This document shows, one piece after another, positions 50,558 through 59,519 of a stretch of DNA of 64,000 nucleotides (position 1 is its first letter; each line of letters starts with the position of its first letter). The notes beneath the pieces were generated by a model. That model saw only the letters and a program-made list of their open reading frames with translations, was not told the origin of the DNA and did not search any database. The position numbers and the translations under genes are program-made. The DNA comes from Pseudomonas sp. S04 (lineage in GTDB: Bacteria; Pseudomonadota; Gammaproteobacteria; Pseudomonadales; Pseudomonadaceae): NCBI RefSeq assembly GCF_009834545.1, contig NZ_CP019427.1:5279501-5343500 (forward strand), read 5' to 3'.

Positions 50558-51274
50558 ATGGAGATCTGGAAGGAAACACAACTCAAGTTACTGGCAACCG
50601 AATCAGACATCGAAAGCGCCTACAAAATCGCTCTGAACCTGTTCAATAACATGGGTTATGAATATTGCGCATTTTCAATTACTTCCCACACAACAACTCA
50701 ACGTTTTGACAGCGTCAACCTGAACAACTACCCCCATGACTGGAATACCCAGTATGAAAAAAACCACTACAGCTCGATTGATCCAATAGTTGCCCATTGC
50801 CACCATTCAATCCTGCCCATTGTCTGGAACCGCAAGACGTTCGCCAAAGCCCCCGCCCTCTGGAGCGCACTGCAGGAGCAAGGTTTGCAGCATGGCTGGT
50901 CACAACCGGCACATGACGCAAACGGCCCAGCCATCAGCATGCTCAGCCTGGCTCGCAGTCATTGCCAAGTCAGCTCTTTCGAGCTTTACGAACACCTCGG
51001 CTATGCGGTTTTCATCAGTCACACGCTGCACGCCCTGGCGATGCATAAACTCTCCAGCCAACACCCTCCGTGCATAAGCGTGACCCACCTGTCGCCGCGC
51101 GAGATCGAAGTCTTGAAATGGTCGGCAGATGGCAAGACCGCCTCGGACATTGCCACCATCCTGAGCCTCAGTGAGCGCACGGTAAATTTCCACGTCAGCA
51201 GTTCGATCAAGAAACTGGGGGTGAACAACAAAATCTCGGCCGTGGTGAAGGCCACCAAATCACACATGATCTGA
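50558..51274 (+). CDS. LuxR-type quorum-sensing regulator (LuxR solo), LasR-like
   Basis: Protein of 238 aa. N-terminal autoinducer-binding domain keeps the invariant residues W62, Y66, D75, P76, W90 and a G at 113, in YPHDWNTQYEKNHYSSIDP and SILPIVWN, which closely resemble LasR. LasR Thr75 position is Ile here, so ligand preference may differ. C-terminal GerE helix-turn-helix LSPREIEVLKWSADGKT through SERTVNFHVSSSIKKLGV. No luxI-type synthase within the window. GGAGAG 8 bp before ATG. Confidence 0.92.
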   Translation: MEIWKETQLKLLATESDIESAYKIALNLFNNMGYEYCAFSITSHTTTQRFDSVNLNNYPHDWNTQYEKNHYSSIDPIVAHCHHSILPIVWNRKTFAKAPALWSALQEQGLQHGWSQPAHDANGPAISMLSLARSHCQVSSFELYEHLGYAVFISHTLHALAMHKLSSQHPPCISVTHLSPREIEVLKWSADGKTASDIATILSLSERTVNFHVSSSIKKLGVNNKISAVVKATKSHMI

Positions 51275-51474
51275 GCCTTGAACGAACCGTACCGGGGATG
51301 AGCCATGCCCAACGAGGAAAACCGACGAGTATTCCCATCGAAAAAAACGTACCATTTGCTCCGTTCTGAGTGACTGCGCCCAAACCAAGCGCCGCAGTCC
51401 ACTCAGACGGTCCCGCCAGCCTCACCCCCTGCAGACCTGCGGGACATTCGTTGATTATCCAGAGTCCCCGCCCC

Positions 51475-52599
51475 ATGCCCCTGCTCGAAAGCCCCTTCGC
51501 TCAACTCGACCTGATTCGCCAACCGGAACAGCCTAACGAACCGCTGCAGGCTTTCGATGCCGCGGATGAGTACCTGCTCAATCATCTGGCCGAACAGCAG
51601 CCCGCCGCGAACACTCGGGTGCTGGTGCTCAACGACAGCTTTGGCGCCTTGGCGGCAAGCCTGGTGGGCAAGGTGCTGCTCACTAGCAGCGGTGACTCGT
51701 TTCTCGCCGCCCAGGGCCTGGAAAAGAACCTGGTGCGCAATGGCCTGCCGTTTGACGCGGCCACGGTGTTGCCCGCCAGCGCGCCCTTGCTTGGCCCGTT
51801 TGATCGGGTGCTGATTCGTGTGCCCAAGACGCTGGCCTTGCTGGAGGAGCAGTTGATTCGCCTGCAGGGGCAACTGGCGCCCGGCGCGCAAGTGATCGCG
51901 GCCGCCATGATCAAGCATCTGCCGCGGGCTGCGGGCGAACTGCTGGAACGTTATGTCGGCCCGATGCAGGCCTCGCTGGCGGTGAAGAAGGCCCGGTTGC
52001 TGATCGCAACCCCGGACGCCCGACCGGCGATAGCGTCGCCCTACCCAACCCGCTATCGCCTCGATCAACCGGCGATCGAACTGCTCAATCACGCCAACGT
52101 ATTTTGCCGCGAAGGCCTGGATATCGGGACCCGCGCGTTTCTCCCCCACCTGCCAAGCAACCTCGGCCAGGCGCGGGTCGCCGACCTCGGTTGCGGCAAT
52201 GGCGTACTGGCCATCGCCAGCGCCCTGAACAACCCCGAAGCCCACTACACCCTGGTCGATGAGTCGTTCATGGCCGTGCAGTCGGCCGAGCAGAACTGGC
52301 AGGCCGCGCTGGGTCAGCGCGAGGTGACAGTGCGCGCCGGCGATGGCCTGGCCGGGCAAGAGCCGCAGTCGCTGGACGTGGTGCTGTGCAATCCACCGTT
52401 CCATCAGCAGCAGGTGGTGGGCGACTTCCTTGCCTGGCGCATGTTCCAGCAGGCGCGTGAAGCCTTGGTAGTGGGCGGTGCGCTGTACATCGTCGGCAAC
52501 CGGCACCTGGGCTATCACAGCAAACTGGCGCGGCTGTTCCGAGGCGTCGAGCAAGTCGCAGCCACGCCAAAATTCGTGATCCTCAAAGCACGTAAGTAA
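51475..52599 (+). CDS. rlmG: 23S rRNA guanine-N2 methyltransferase RlmG
   Basis: Protein of 374 aa from MPLLESPFAQLDL, close to the RlmG family length. N-terminal degenerate methyltransferase-like half, then an active MTS domain with DLGCGNGVLAI (SAM motif) and the catalytic NPPF in VVLCNPPFHQ. Methylates G1835 of 23S rRNA in E. coli. The open frame to 51370 is rejected because it lacks a ribosome site. The 200 bp after luxR hold no gene. Confidence 0.9.
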   Translation: MPLLESPFAQLDLIRQPEQPNEPLQAFDAADEYLLNHLAEQQPAANTRVLVLNDSFGALAASLVGKVLLTSSGDSFLAAQGLEKNLVRNGLPFDAATVLPASAPLLGPFDRVLIRVPKTLALLEEQLIRLQGQLAPGAQVIAAAMIKHLPRAAGELLERYVGPMQASLAVKKARLLIATPDARPAIASPYPTRYRLDQPAIELLNHANVFCREGLDIGTRAFLPHLPSNLGQARVADLGCGNGVLAIASALNNPEAHYTLVDESFMAVQSAEQNWQAALGQREVTVRAGDGLAGQEPQSLDVVLCNPPFHQQQVVGDFLAWRMFQQAREALVVGGALYIVGNRHLGYHSKLARLFRGVEQVAATPKFVILKARK

Positions 52600-52607
52600 C
52601 CGGCCAA

Positions 52608-52630
52608 AAAAAACCCTCCAGCGGAGGGCT
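52608..52630 (-). terminator. Terminator of the cio operon
   Basis: On the minus strand CCCTCC-GCT-GGAGGG followed by eight T. The T-run is on the minus side, so it mainly ends cioABZ transcription; it lies 43 bp after the cioZ stop. Confidence 0.85.
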
Positions 52631-52672
52631 ATAAATCCGCGCCGCAAGGCAACGGGATGGGAAGTTCAGTGC

Positions 52673-52840
52673 TCAGTGGGTACTCAAGCCTGCGGCGTTC
52701 ATGAACAGGCGCATCAGGCTGGCGACCACGAACAGCGCCAGCACGCTGCCGACCCAGATCCCGGCCAGCCAGCCAAGCCGATGCCACAGCGGCTTCTTTT
52801 CAGCCTCTTCGATTTCCCGCAAAGATTGTTTATCTGCCAT
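52673..52840 (-). CDS. cioZ: DUF2474 small oxidase subunit (CioZ/CydX-like)
   Basis: Protein of 55 aa starting MADKQSLREIEEAEKKPLWH, one membrane helix (about 26-46, GIWVGSVLALFVVASLMRLF). DUF2474 proteins follow cioAB in pseudomonads and act like CydX. ATG 52840; the longer frame to 52894 overlaps the spacer and is not used. Confidence 0.85.
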   Translation of the reverse strand: MADKQSLREIEEAEKKPLWHRLGWLAGIWVGSVLALFVVASLMRLFMNAAGLSTH

Positions 52841-52894
52841 TGCACAGGTCCTCGGTTGGGGGGAGACGGCGCCGTTCAAGGCGCCGTCATGCAC

Positions 52895-53902
52895 CTAGTG
52901 GTAGCCGTCTTCGTGGGTCACCTTGCCGCGGAACACGTAGTAGCTCCAGAAGGTGTAGCCCAGGATGAACGGAATGATGAACAGCGTGCCGACCAGCATG
53001 AAGCCCTGACTTTGCGGCGGTGCGGCAGCGTCCCAGATGGTGATCGACGGTGGCACGATGTACGGCCACAGGCTGATGCCCAGCCCGCTGTAGCCCAGGA
53101 AGATCAGTACCAGGGTCAACAGGAACGGGGTGTAGTGGGCATTGCGGGCCACCGCACGCAGTAATCCGTACATGGTCACCAATACCAGGATCGGCACTGG
53201 CAGGAACCAGAACAGGTTAGGCAGGGTAAACCAGCGCGCAGCGATCTCGGCATGGGCCAGCGGCGTCCAGATACTGACAATACCGATCACCGCCAACACC
53301 ACGAATGCCAGCGGCCGCGCCAGGTTGTGCATTTGCTCCTGCAGCTTGCCTTCGGTCTTCATGATCAACCAGGTGCACCCCAGCAGCGCATACGCCACCA
53401 CCAGTGCCGCACCGCAGAACAGGGTGAAAGGCGTCAGCCAGTCCAGCGAGCCGCCGGCGAACTGTCGGTCAACCACTTTGAAGCCATCGATAAACGCACC
53501 GAGGGCCACGCCCTGGAAGAAGGTCGCGGTGATCGAGCCACCGATAAACGCCTTGTCCCAGACGTGCACCTTGTCGTCCTTGGCCTTGAAGCGGAACTCG
53601 AAGGCCACCCCGCGAAAGATCAGCCCGATCAGCATCAGGATCAACGGCAGGTACAAGGCCGAAAGGACCACCGAGTAGGCCAGCGGGAAGGCCCCGAACA
53701 ACGCGGCGCCCCCCAGTACCAGCCAGGTTTCGTTACCGTCCCAGACCGGGGCGACGGTGTTCATCATCACATCACGGTCGCTCTTGCCCTTGATGAACGG
53801 GAAAAGAATCCCGATCCCCAGGTCAAAGCCGTCCATGACCACGTACATCATGATGCCGAAGATGATAATCACGGCCCAGATCAGTGGAAGATCAATACCC
53901 AT
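52895..53902 (-). CDS. cioB: Cyanide-insensitive oxidase subunit II (CydB family)
   Basis: Membrane protein of 335 aa with about eight helices, starting MGIDLPLIWAVIIIFGIMMYVVMDGFDLG, the CydB signature. Typical APVWDGNETWLVLGGAALFGAFP and the C-terminal AAPPQSQGFMLVG region present. Partner of CioA; starts 4 bp after the cioA stop. Confidence 0.95.
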   Translation of the reverse strand: MGIDLPLIWAVIIIFGIMMYVVMDGFDLGIGILFPFIKGKSDRDVMMNTVAPVWDGNETWLVLGGAALFGAFPLAYSVVLSALYLPLILMLIGLIFRGVAFEFRFKAKDDKVHVWDKAFIGGSITATFFQGVALGAFIDGFKVVDRQFAGGSLDWLTPFTLFCGAALVVAYALLGCTWLIMKTEGKLQEQMHNLARPLAFVVLAVIGIVSIWTPLAHAEIAARWFTLPNLFWFLPVPILVLVTMYGLLRAVARNAHYTPFLLTLVLIFLGYSGLGISLWPYIVPPSITIWDAAAPPQSQGFMLVGTLFIIPFILGYTFWSYYVFRGKVTHEDGYH

Positions 53903-53905
53903 GAC

Positions 53906-55345
53906 TCAATTCCCCTTGTTCAGGCTGTCGCTGTGGTCACCTTCGGTGCCGTCATCGGCAGCGGAAAGCGGACGGGCCGGCGTGCGTTGCTGACCAGGAC
54001 CACCGTGGCTCGGTTCGGCCCCTTCATTGAGCTTGGGCCCCTTGCGCACCAGGCGCATCATGTAGCCCAGGCCCACACCGAACAGCGAGAAATACACCAC
54101 CACAAACAGCGCCAGGGTAATGCTCATCTGCACCACGCTGTGCCCGGAGGAGGCATCGGCAGTGCGCATCACCCCGTAGATCACCCACGGTTGGCGTCCG
54201 ACTTCCGTGGTGAACCAGCCCGCGAGAATTGCGATCAGGCCAGAAGGCCCCATCCACAGGGTCAGGTACAGGAACGCGCGGTTCGAATACAGCCGATCAC
54301 GCTTGCGCAGCCACAGGCTCCACAGGCCGGTGAAGATCATCAGCATGCCCAGGCCGACCATGATCCGGAACGACCAGAACACGATGGTCGAGTTCGCCCG
54401 GTCTTCCGGCGGGAATTCCTTGAGCGCCGGCACCTGCTTGTCCAGCGAGTGGGTCAGGATCAGGCTGCCCAGGTACGGAATTTCCACCGCGTACTTGGTC
54501 CGCTCCTCCTTCATGTCCGGCCAGCCGAACAGGATCAGCGGCGTCGGTTCGTCGCCATGGTTTTCCCAGTGACCTTCGATCGCGGCGATTTTCGCCGGTT
54601 GGTGCTTGAGGGTGTTGAGGCCGTGGAAGTCACCGATCACGGCCTGGATTGGCGCGACGATCAACGCCATCCACATGGCCATCGACAGCATGGTGCGGAT
54701 CGCCGGGTTGTCGCGACCGCGCAGCAGGTGCCAGGCCGCCGACGAACCGACGAAGAATGCGGTCGCGACAAAGGCAGCGGTGGCCATGTGCATCAGGCGA
54801 TAGGGGAACGACGGGTTGAAAATCACCGCAATCCAGTCCACCGGGATGACCTGGCCGTTGATGATTTCGTAACCCTGGGGGGTCTGCATCCAGCTGTTGG
54901 AGGCGAGAATCCAGAACGTCGAGATCAGCGTGCCGATCGCCACCATGATCGTGGCGAAGAAGTGCAGCTTGCGCCCTACCTTGTTCCAGCCAAACAGCAT
55001 GACGCCGAGGAAGCCGGCTTCGAGGAAGAATGCCGTGAGCACTTCATAGGTCAGCAATGGCCCAGTGACGGAGCCCGCGAAGTCCGAGAAACGGCTCCAG
55101 TTGGTACCGAACTGGTAGGCCATGACCAGGCCGGAGACGACTCCCATGCCGAAGTTGACGGCAAAGATCTTCGACCAGAAATGGTAGAGGTCACGGTAGG
55201 TGTTGTTGTTGGTTTTCAGCCACAGGCCTTCAAGCACCGCCAGGTAACTCGCCAGGCCGATGGTGATCGCCGGGAACAGAATGTGGAATGAGATGGTGAA
55301 CGCGAACTGAATTCGGGCGAGATCAAGTGCCTCCAAACCGAACAT
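53906..55345 (-). CDS. cioA: Cyanide-insensitive quinol oxidase subunit I (CydA family)
   Basis: Protein of 479 aa. Heme ligand region LARIQFAFTISFHILFPA, and GRQPWVIYG with the short Q-loop that marks the CIO type rather than the long-loop E. coli CydA. About nine helices; no C-terminal cysteine extension. Start ATG 55345 with AGAGGAAG 5 bp upstream; the open frame to 55543 has no SD. Terminal oxidase bd-type reducing oxygen with quinol, active with cyanide present. Confidence 0.93.
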   Translation of the reverse strand: MFGLEALDLARIQFAFTISFHILFPAITIGLASYLAVLEGLWLKTNNNTYRDLYHFWSKIFAVNFGMGVVSGLVMAYQFGTNWSRFSDFAGSVTGPLLTYEVLTAFFLEAGFLGVMLFGWNKVGRKLHFFATIMVAIGTLISTFWILASNSWMQTPQGYEIINGQVIPVDWIAVIFNPSFPYRLMHMATAAFVATAFFVGSSAAWHLLRGRDNPAIRTMLSMAMWMALIVAPIQAVIGDFHGLNTLKHQPAKIAAIEGHWENHGDEPTPLILFGWPDMKEERTKYAVEIPYLGSLILTHSLDKQVPALKEFPPEDRANSTIVFWSFRIMVGLGMLMIFTGLWSLWLRKRDRLYSNRAFLYLTLWMGPSGLIAILAGWFTTEVGRQPWVIYGVMRTADASSGHSVVQMSITLALFVVVYFSLFGVGLGYMMRLVRKGPKLNEGAEPSHGGPGQQRTPARPLSAADDGTEGDHSDSLNKGN

Positions 55346-55683
55346 AAGTCTTCCTCTGTCAGGTAAAACGGCTACAGGCTTGTGGCCTGCACCCACCGCC
55401 CCCACGGGTATGGAGTGTGGCGAATTCGAATTCGTTCTTTTTTTACAATCATCACAACGCAGGGAGTCTGGCCATCTGGCCGTCAGAACAAATCCCCCAA
55501 GGGCTTTGATCTGGATCAAGCAACGATCAAAGAGTAGTCGCATTTTCAGCGACAGAGCGTGTGGTCTATTGCCGCGTGACAGGTTGCCTCAGGACCCTGG
55601 CGCGCCAATCCAGGCGATCGCTGCAACCTTTAGTTACAACTTGATGATAGGCTCAGCTTTTTCCCCACCAGACCTGTCTGCCG
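55346..55683. other. 338-bp divergent region between cioA and the MFS gene
   Basis: No gene. It contains the ANR/FNR box at 55506-55519, near its middle. A large minus-strand open frame runs on from cioA but has no start site. Confidence 0.7.
55506..55519. promoter_or_regulatory. Perfect ANR/FNR box
   Basis: TTGAT-CTGG-ATCAA matches the FNR/ANR consensus TTGAT-N4-ATCAA at all ten positions. It is 161 bp before cioA and 165 bp before the MFS gene. Confidence 0.75.
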
Positions 55684-56967
55684 ATGCCCAGCCCAGAGCC
55701 CCTGCTGTTACGCCATCACCGCCCTTTCCTTGCGTTCTGGCTGGCGCGGATTTTCACCGCCAGCGGTTTCCAGATGCTCACAGTGGCCATTGGCTGGAAC
55801 CTCTACCAGCTCACTGGCAACGTGCTGGACCTGGGGTTGGTCGGGCTGGTGGAGTTCGCTCCGCGGGTACTGTTCATGCTGCACACCGGGCATGTGGCTG
55901 ACCGCTATGACCGGCGCAAGGTCGCTGCCCTCTGCCAGTCCTTGCAGGCTTTGATCGCCCTGGCCCTGACCATCGGCAGCGCCACCGACCAAGTGACCCG
56001 CGAGCTGATCTTCATCCTCGCCTTCCTGCTGGGCGCTGCCCGCTCGTTCGAGATGCCCACCACCCAGGCCCTGCTCCCCAGCATCGTGCCCACGGCCTTG
56101 TTCCCGCGTGCGGTGGCGGCGGCGCAGTCGGCGCAACAGTCGGCCACCATCATCGCCCCGGCCCTGGGCGGCCTGCTCTACGCCTTTGGCAGCGTCTGGG
56201 TCTATGGGCCGACGGTGCTCTTGTACGTCATCGCCTGCACCCTGATGCTCAACCTGCCTGCGCGGCAAACCCCGCTGAACAAAGGCAAGGCCACCCTGGA
56301 TTCACTGCTGGCCGGCGTTCGCTTCATCCGCAGTCGCCCAGACATTCTCGGGGCGATCTCCCTGGACCTGTTCGCGGTACTGCTGGGCGGCGCCACCGCG
56401 CTGTTGCCGGTGTTCGCCAAGGACATCCTGCTGACCGGGCCATGGGGCCTGGGGCTGCTGCGCTCGGCACCGGCAGTGGGCGCCCTGCTGATGTCACTCT
56501 GGCTGGCGCGGTTTGCCGTGGAGCGCAAAGTCGGACGGGTGATGTTTACCGCCGTCGGCGTGTTCGGCGTGGCGACCATTGCCTTTGGCCTGTCGACCTC
56601 ATTCTGGTTCTCGTTGGCGGTGCTGGTGGTGCTGGGGGCGGCGGACATGATCAGCATGGTGATCCGCGCCTCTTTTGTGCAACTGGAAACCCCGGATGAA
56701 ATGCGCGGCCGGGTCAGCGCCGTGAACGGCTTGTTCATCGGCGCTTCGAACCAGTTGGGTGAATTCGAATCCGGCCTGACGGCGCACTGGTTCGGCACTG
56801 TGCCAGCGGTGGTCATGGGCGGAGTTGGCACGCTGTTGGTCACCGGCACCTGGATCAAGCTGTTCCCGACCCTGGCCCAGCGTGATCGCATGCATGTGCC
56901 GGTGGCTGCCCCCGAGAATTCGCCGACCGTAGCTAAGCCAGCAACTCCCGCGCCACCGCCAGCTTGA
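55684..56967 (+). CDS. MFS transporter, EntS-like group
   Basis: Protein of 427 aa with 12 predicted helices. It begins MPSPEPLLLRHHRPFLAFWLARIF, then GHVADRYDRRKVAALCQ, a typical MFS loop 2-3 motif, and ALLPSIVP. Similar in pattern to EntS/MFS_3 exporters. The C-terminal 20 residues are proline-rich (TVAKPATPAPPPA). Substrate not identifiable. No SD seen. The 3' end overlaps the convergent DJ-1-like gene by 35 bp. Confidence 0.85.
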   Translation: MPSPEPLLLRHHRPFLAFWLARIFTASGFQMLTVAIGWNLYQLTGNVLDLGLVGLVEFAPRVLFMLHTGHVADRYDRRKVAALCQSLQALIALALTIGSATDQVTRELIFILAFLLGAARSFEMPTTQALLPSIVPTALFPRAVAAAQSAQQSATIIAPALGGLLYAFGSVWVYGPTVLLYVIACTLMLNLPARQTPLNKGKATLDSLLAGVRFIRSRPDILGAISLDLFAVLLGGATALLPVFAKDILLTGPWGLGLLRSAPAVGALLMSLWLARFAVERKVGRVMFTAVGVFGVATIAFGLSTSFWFSLAVLVVLGAADMISMVIRASFVQLETPDEMRGRVSAVNGLFIGASNQLGEFESGLTAHWFGTVPAVVMGGVGTLLVTGTWIKLFPTLAQRDRMHVPVAAPENSPTVAKPATPAPPPA

Positions 56968-57484
56968 CTGCCCTGCCGCACAGTTGCTCCACCAATTGCA
57001 GGGCAAATGCCAAGGCCGCCGCCGAACCCTGGGCGGTAATGCAGTTGCCGTCGACCACCACCGGCTGATCGACGAAGGTGCAGCCCAGCAGTTGCTGACT
57101 GACGGCCGGCAGGCAGGTCATGCGGCGTTGGCGCAATACGCCGAAGGCCTGCAGGGCAAGCGCCGGCGATTCGGCGATGGCGGCGAACAATCGGCCGGCG
57201 GCGGCCTGGTCCTTGAGCAATTGCTGCAGCGGCTGATGGGCGGCCAGGTGCTTACCGCCGACGGCGCCGCCAGGCAGGACAATCAGGTCGAAGGGTTGCG
57301 CCAGCACGTCCACCAGCATCGCATCGGCGGTCAGGCGTGTGCCCCGGGCGCACGTCAGCATGCGCCGCGCCTCGATGCTGGCCACCACCACTTCGACGTT
57401 CGCCCGGCGCAGCACGTCGATCAGGGTGACGCTTTGCAGGTCGTCGATGCCCTCGGCAAGGGTAATCAGGGCTCTAAAGGTCAT
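56933..57484 (-). CDS. DJ-1/PfpI-like protein without the catalytic cysteine
   Basis: Protein of 183 aa with the DJ-1/ThiJ fold: FDLIVLPGGAVGGKHLA, AVSQQLLGCTFVDQPVVVDGNCITAQGSAAALAFALQLVEQL. In DJ-1 the nucleophile elbow reads AAICAGP; here it is AAIAESP, so the cysteine is Ala104. The motif position was assigned by eye. Other cysteines exist (positions 45, 124, 135 and 148 approximately). Role unknown; perhaps a binding protein rather than a deglycase or protease. Confidence 0.82.
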   Translation of the reverse strand: MTFRALITLAEGIDDLQSVTLIDVLRRANVEVVVASIEARRMLTCARGTRLTADAMLVDVLAQPFDLIVLPGGAVGGKHLAAHQPLQQLLKDQAAAGRLFAAIAESPALALQAFGVLRQRRMTCLPAVSQQLLGCTFVDQPVVVDGNCITAQGSAAALAFALQLVEQLCGRAVKLAVARELLA

Positions 57485-57560
57485 GGTCGGTGTCCACAGG
57501 GTGATCCTTAAAGCGTAGTCACCTTTACTGACAGGCGTTCAAGTCCCCCCGCACGGCCCA

Positions 57561-58019
57561 TTACTTGATGTAGATCTGGGTCGACAGGGTGTTGGCCGGT
57601 GCGTTGATCGAGGAATTGCGGAACGTGAAAGTGCCACGCTGCTTGCCGGCCATATCGAAGATATAGAGGTAGCCGACGATCTTGCTGACCATGCCGGCGC
57701 ATTCCGTCAGGTCGCCATTATCAAAGGCACATACCCGGGTGCGCACGCCATCGATGTCCGCGCCATCCAGCCCGGCCTGGGGTGAACGGCCATAACCGAC
57801 CTCCAGCACGTAGATCTTGATGTTCGGCCCTTCGTGATCACAGCTGGTTTGTGCCTGCCCAGGACTGATGTCCTCCATGCCGCAGGACGGCGACTGGACC
57901 TTAAGCACCTTGATTTCGCTCAACGGCGGTGCGGAAGCCGCCTCGGCCACCTGCATGCCGGACAACAAGGCGCCACACACACCCACCACCAGAGCCAACC
58001 CGCGTTTTTTAGAAGACAT
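57561..58019 (-). CDS. Small secreted protein, DUF4879-like
   Basis: Protein of 152 aa from MSSKKRGLALVVGVCGALL, a signal peptide cut near AEAAS. The mature part has PPLSEIKVLKVQSPSCGMEDISP, SCDHEGPNIKIYVLEVGYG and a beta-rich C-terminus with GTFTFRNSSINAPANTLSTQIYIK read as strands. Four cysteines in two likely pairs. Looks like DUF4879 (YolA-type) by pattern, not checked. Divergent from the purine permease. The much longer open frame on this strand (to 59522) is only a shadow of the permease gene. Confidence 0.7.
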   Translation of the reverse strand: MSSKKRGLALVVGVCGALLSGMQVAEAASAPPLSEIKVLKVQSPSCGMEDISPGQAQTSCDHEGPNIKIYVLEVGYGRSPQAGLDGADIDGVRTRVCAFDNGDLTECAGMVSKIVGYLYIFDMAGKQRGTFTFRNSSINAPANTLSTQIYIK

Positions 58020-58109
58020 GACCACTCCCGAAACCAGCGCGCAGTATGCCCCACCCGTCTCAAAGGCAAAACATCGCCGACGATCGCAGCCATAGCCCCA
58101 AGCTGCTGG

Positions 58110-58115
58110 TATGAT
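58110..58115 (+). promoter_or_regulatory. -10 box before the purine permease gene
   Basis: TATGAT followed by GCGCGG, 108 bp before the start codon; no strong -35. No purine riboswitch was recognisable in the leader. Confidence 0.4.
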
Positions 58116-58223
58116 GCGCGGCTTTTTCCGACCGACAGAAAAATCCCGGGCGCCTGCTGTGGTCTGTGCTTTGCTGTTCAAGTCGATACATTCACGGCGC
58201 AAGATGCGCCACGGGGAGCAGAC

Positions 58224-59519
58224 ATGCTGGAAAGGCTGTTTCAACTCAAGGCACACAACACCAACGTGCGCACCGAGATTCTTGCGGGCGTCACGACCTT
58301 CCTGGCCATGGCCTACATTTTGTTCGTCAACCCGAGCATCCTCGGCGAGACAGGCATGGACAAGGGCGCAGTGTTTGTCGCGACCTGCCTGGCGGCCGCC
58401 ATCGGCTCCACCGTGATGGGCCTGATTGCCAACTACCCGATCGCGCTGGCACCGGGCATGGGCCTGAACGCCTTCTTCACCTACACCGTGGTCCTGCACA
58501 TGGGCCACACCTGGCAAGTGGCGCTGGGTGCGGTATTCATTTCGGCGGTGCTGTTCTTCCTGCTGTCGATCTTCCGCATCCGCGAATGGATCATCAACAG
58601 TATCCCGCTGCCGCTGCGTTCGGCGATTGCCGCCGGTATCGGCCTGTTCCTGGCCCTGATTGCCCTGCACAACGCAGGCATTGTGGTCAGCAACCCGGCG
58701 ACCATGGTCGGCCTCGGTGACCTGAAACAACCGGCTCCGATCCTCGCGACCCTGGGCTTTGCCCTGATCGTGGCCCTTGAAGCCCTGAAAGTACGCGGTG
58801 CAGTGCTGATCGGCATCCTGACCGTGACCATCGCCTCCATCGCCCTGGGGTTCACCCCGTTCGGCGGCGTAGTGTCGATGCCACCCTCCCTGGCGCCGAC
58901 CTTCCTGCAACTGGACATCAAGGGCGCCCTGGACATCGGTCTGGTCAGCGTGATCTTCGCCTTCCTGTTCGTCGACCTGTTCGACAACTCCGGCACCCTG
59001 ATCGGCGTCGCCAAGCGCGCCGGCCTGATGGGCAAGGACGGCCACATGCCGAAAATGGGCCGGGCGCTGATCGCCGACAGTACGGCGGCCATGGCCGGTT
59101 CCCTGCTGGGCACCTCGACCACCACCAGCTACATCGAATCGGCAGCGGGCGTCAGCGCCGGCGGCCGGACCGGCCTCACCGCCGTGGTCGTGGCCATCCT
59201 GTTTCTGCTGGCGCTGTTCTTCTCGCCACTGGCTGCCAGCGTTCCGGCTTTCGCCACCGCGCCGGCCCTGCTGTTCGTCGCCGTGCTGATGACTTCCGGC
59301 CTGGCGGAAATAGACTGGGATGACATCACCGTGGCTGCGCCTGTGGTGATCACCGCCCTGGCGATGCCTTTCACTTACTCCATCGCCAACGGCATTGCCT
59401 TCGGTTTCATCGCCTGGACCGCAATCAAACTGCTGTCCGGTCGTGGCCGTGAGCTGAACCCGGCGCTGGTGATTCTCTCCATTCTGTTCGTGATCAAGTT
59501 GGGTTGGTTCAACGCATGA
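58224..59519 (+). CDS. NCS2-type adenine/guanine/hypoxanthine permease (AzgA-like)
   Basis: Membrane protein of 431 aa with about 13 helices. Conserved [57 protein letters not shown] are the AzgA/NCS2 blocks. Proton-coupled purine uptake is likely; exact base not decided. GGGGAGC 7 bp upstream of ATG. Its stop overlaps the trmA start (ATGA), indicating coupling. Confidence 0.9.
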   Translation: MLERLFQLKAHNTNVRTEILAGVTTFLAMAYILFVNPSILGETGMDKGAVFVATCLAAAIGSTVMGLIANYPIALAPGMGLNAFFTYTVVLHMGHTWQVALGAVFISAVLFFLLSIFRIREWIINSIPLPLRSAIAAGIGLFLALIALHNAGIVVSNPATMVGLGDLKQPAPILATLGFALIVALEALKVRGAVLIGILTVTIASIALGFTPFGGVVSMPPSLAPTFLQLDIKGALDIGLVSVIFAFLFVDLFDNSGTLIGVAKRAGLMGKDGHMPKMGRALIADSTAAMAGSLLGTSTTTSYIESAAGVSAGGRTGLTAVVVAILFLLALFFSPLAASVPAFATAPALLFVAVLMTSGLAEIDWDDITVAAPVVITALAMPFTYSIANGIAFGFIAWTAIKLLSGRGRELNPALVILSILFVIKLGWFNA

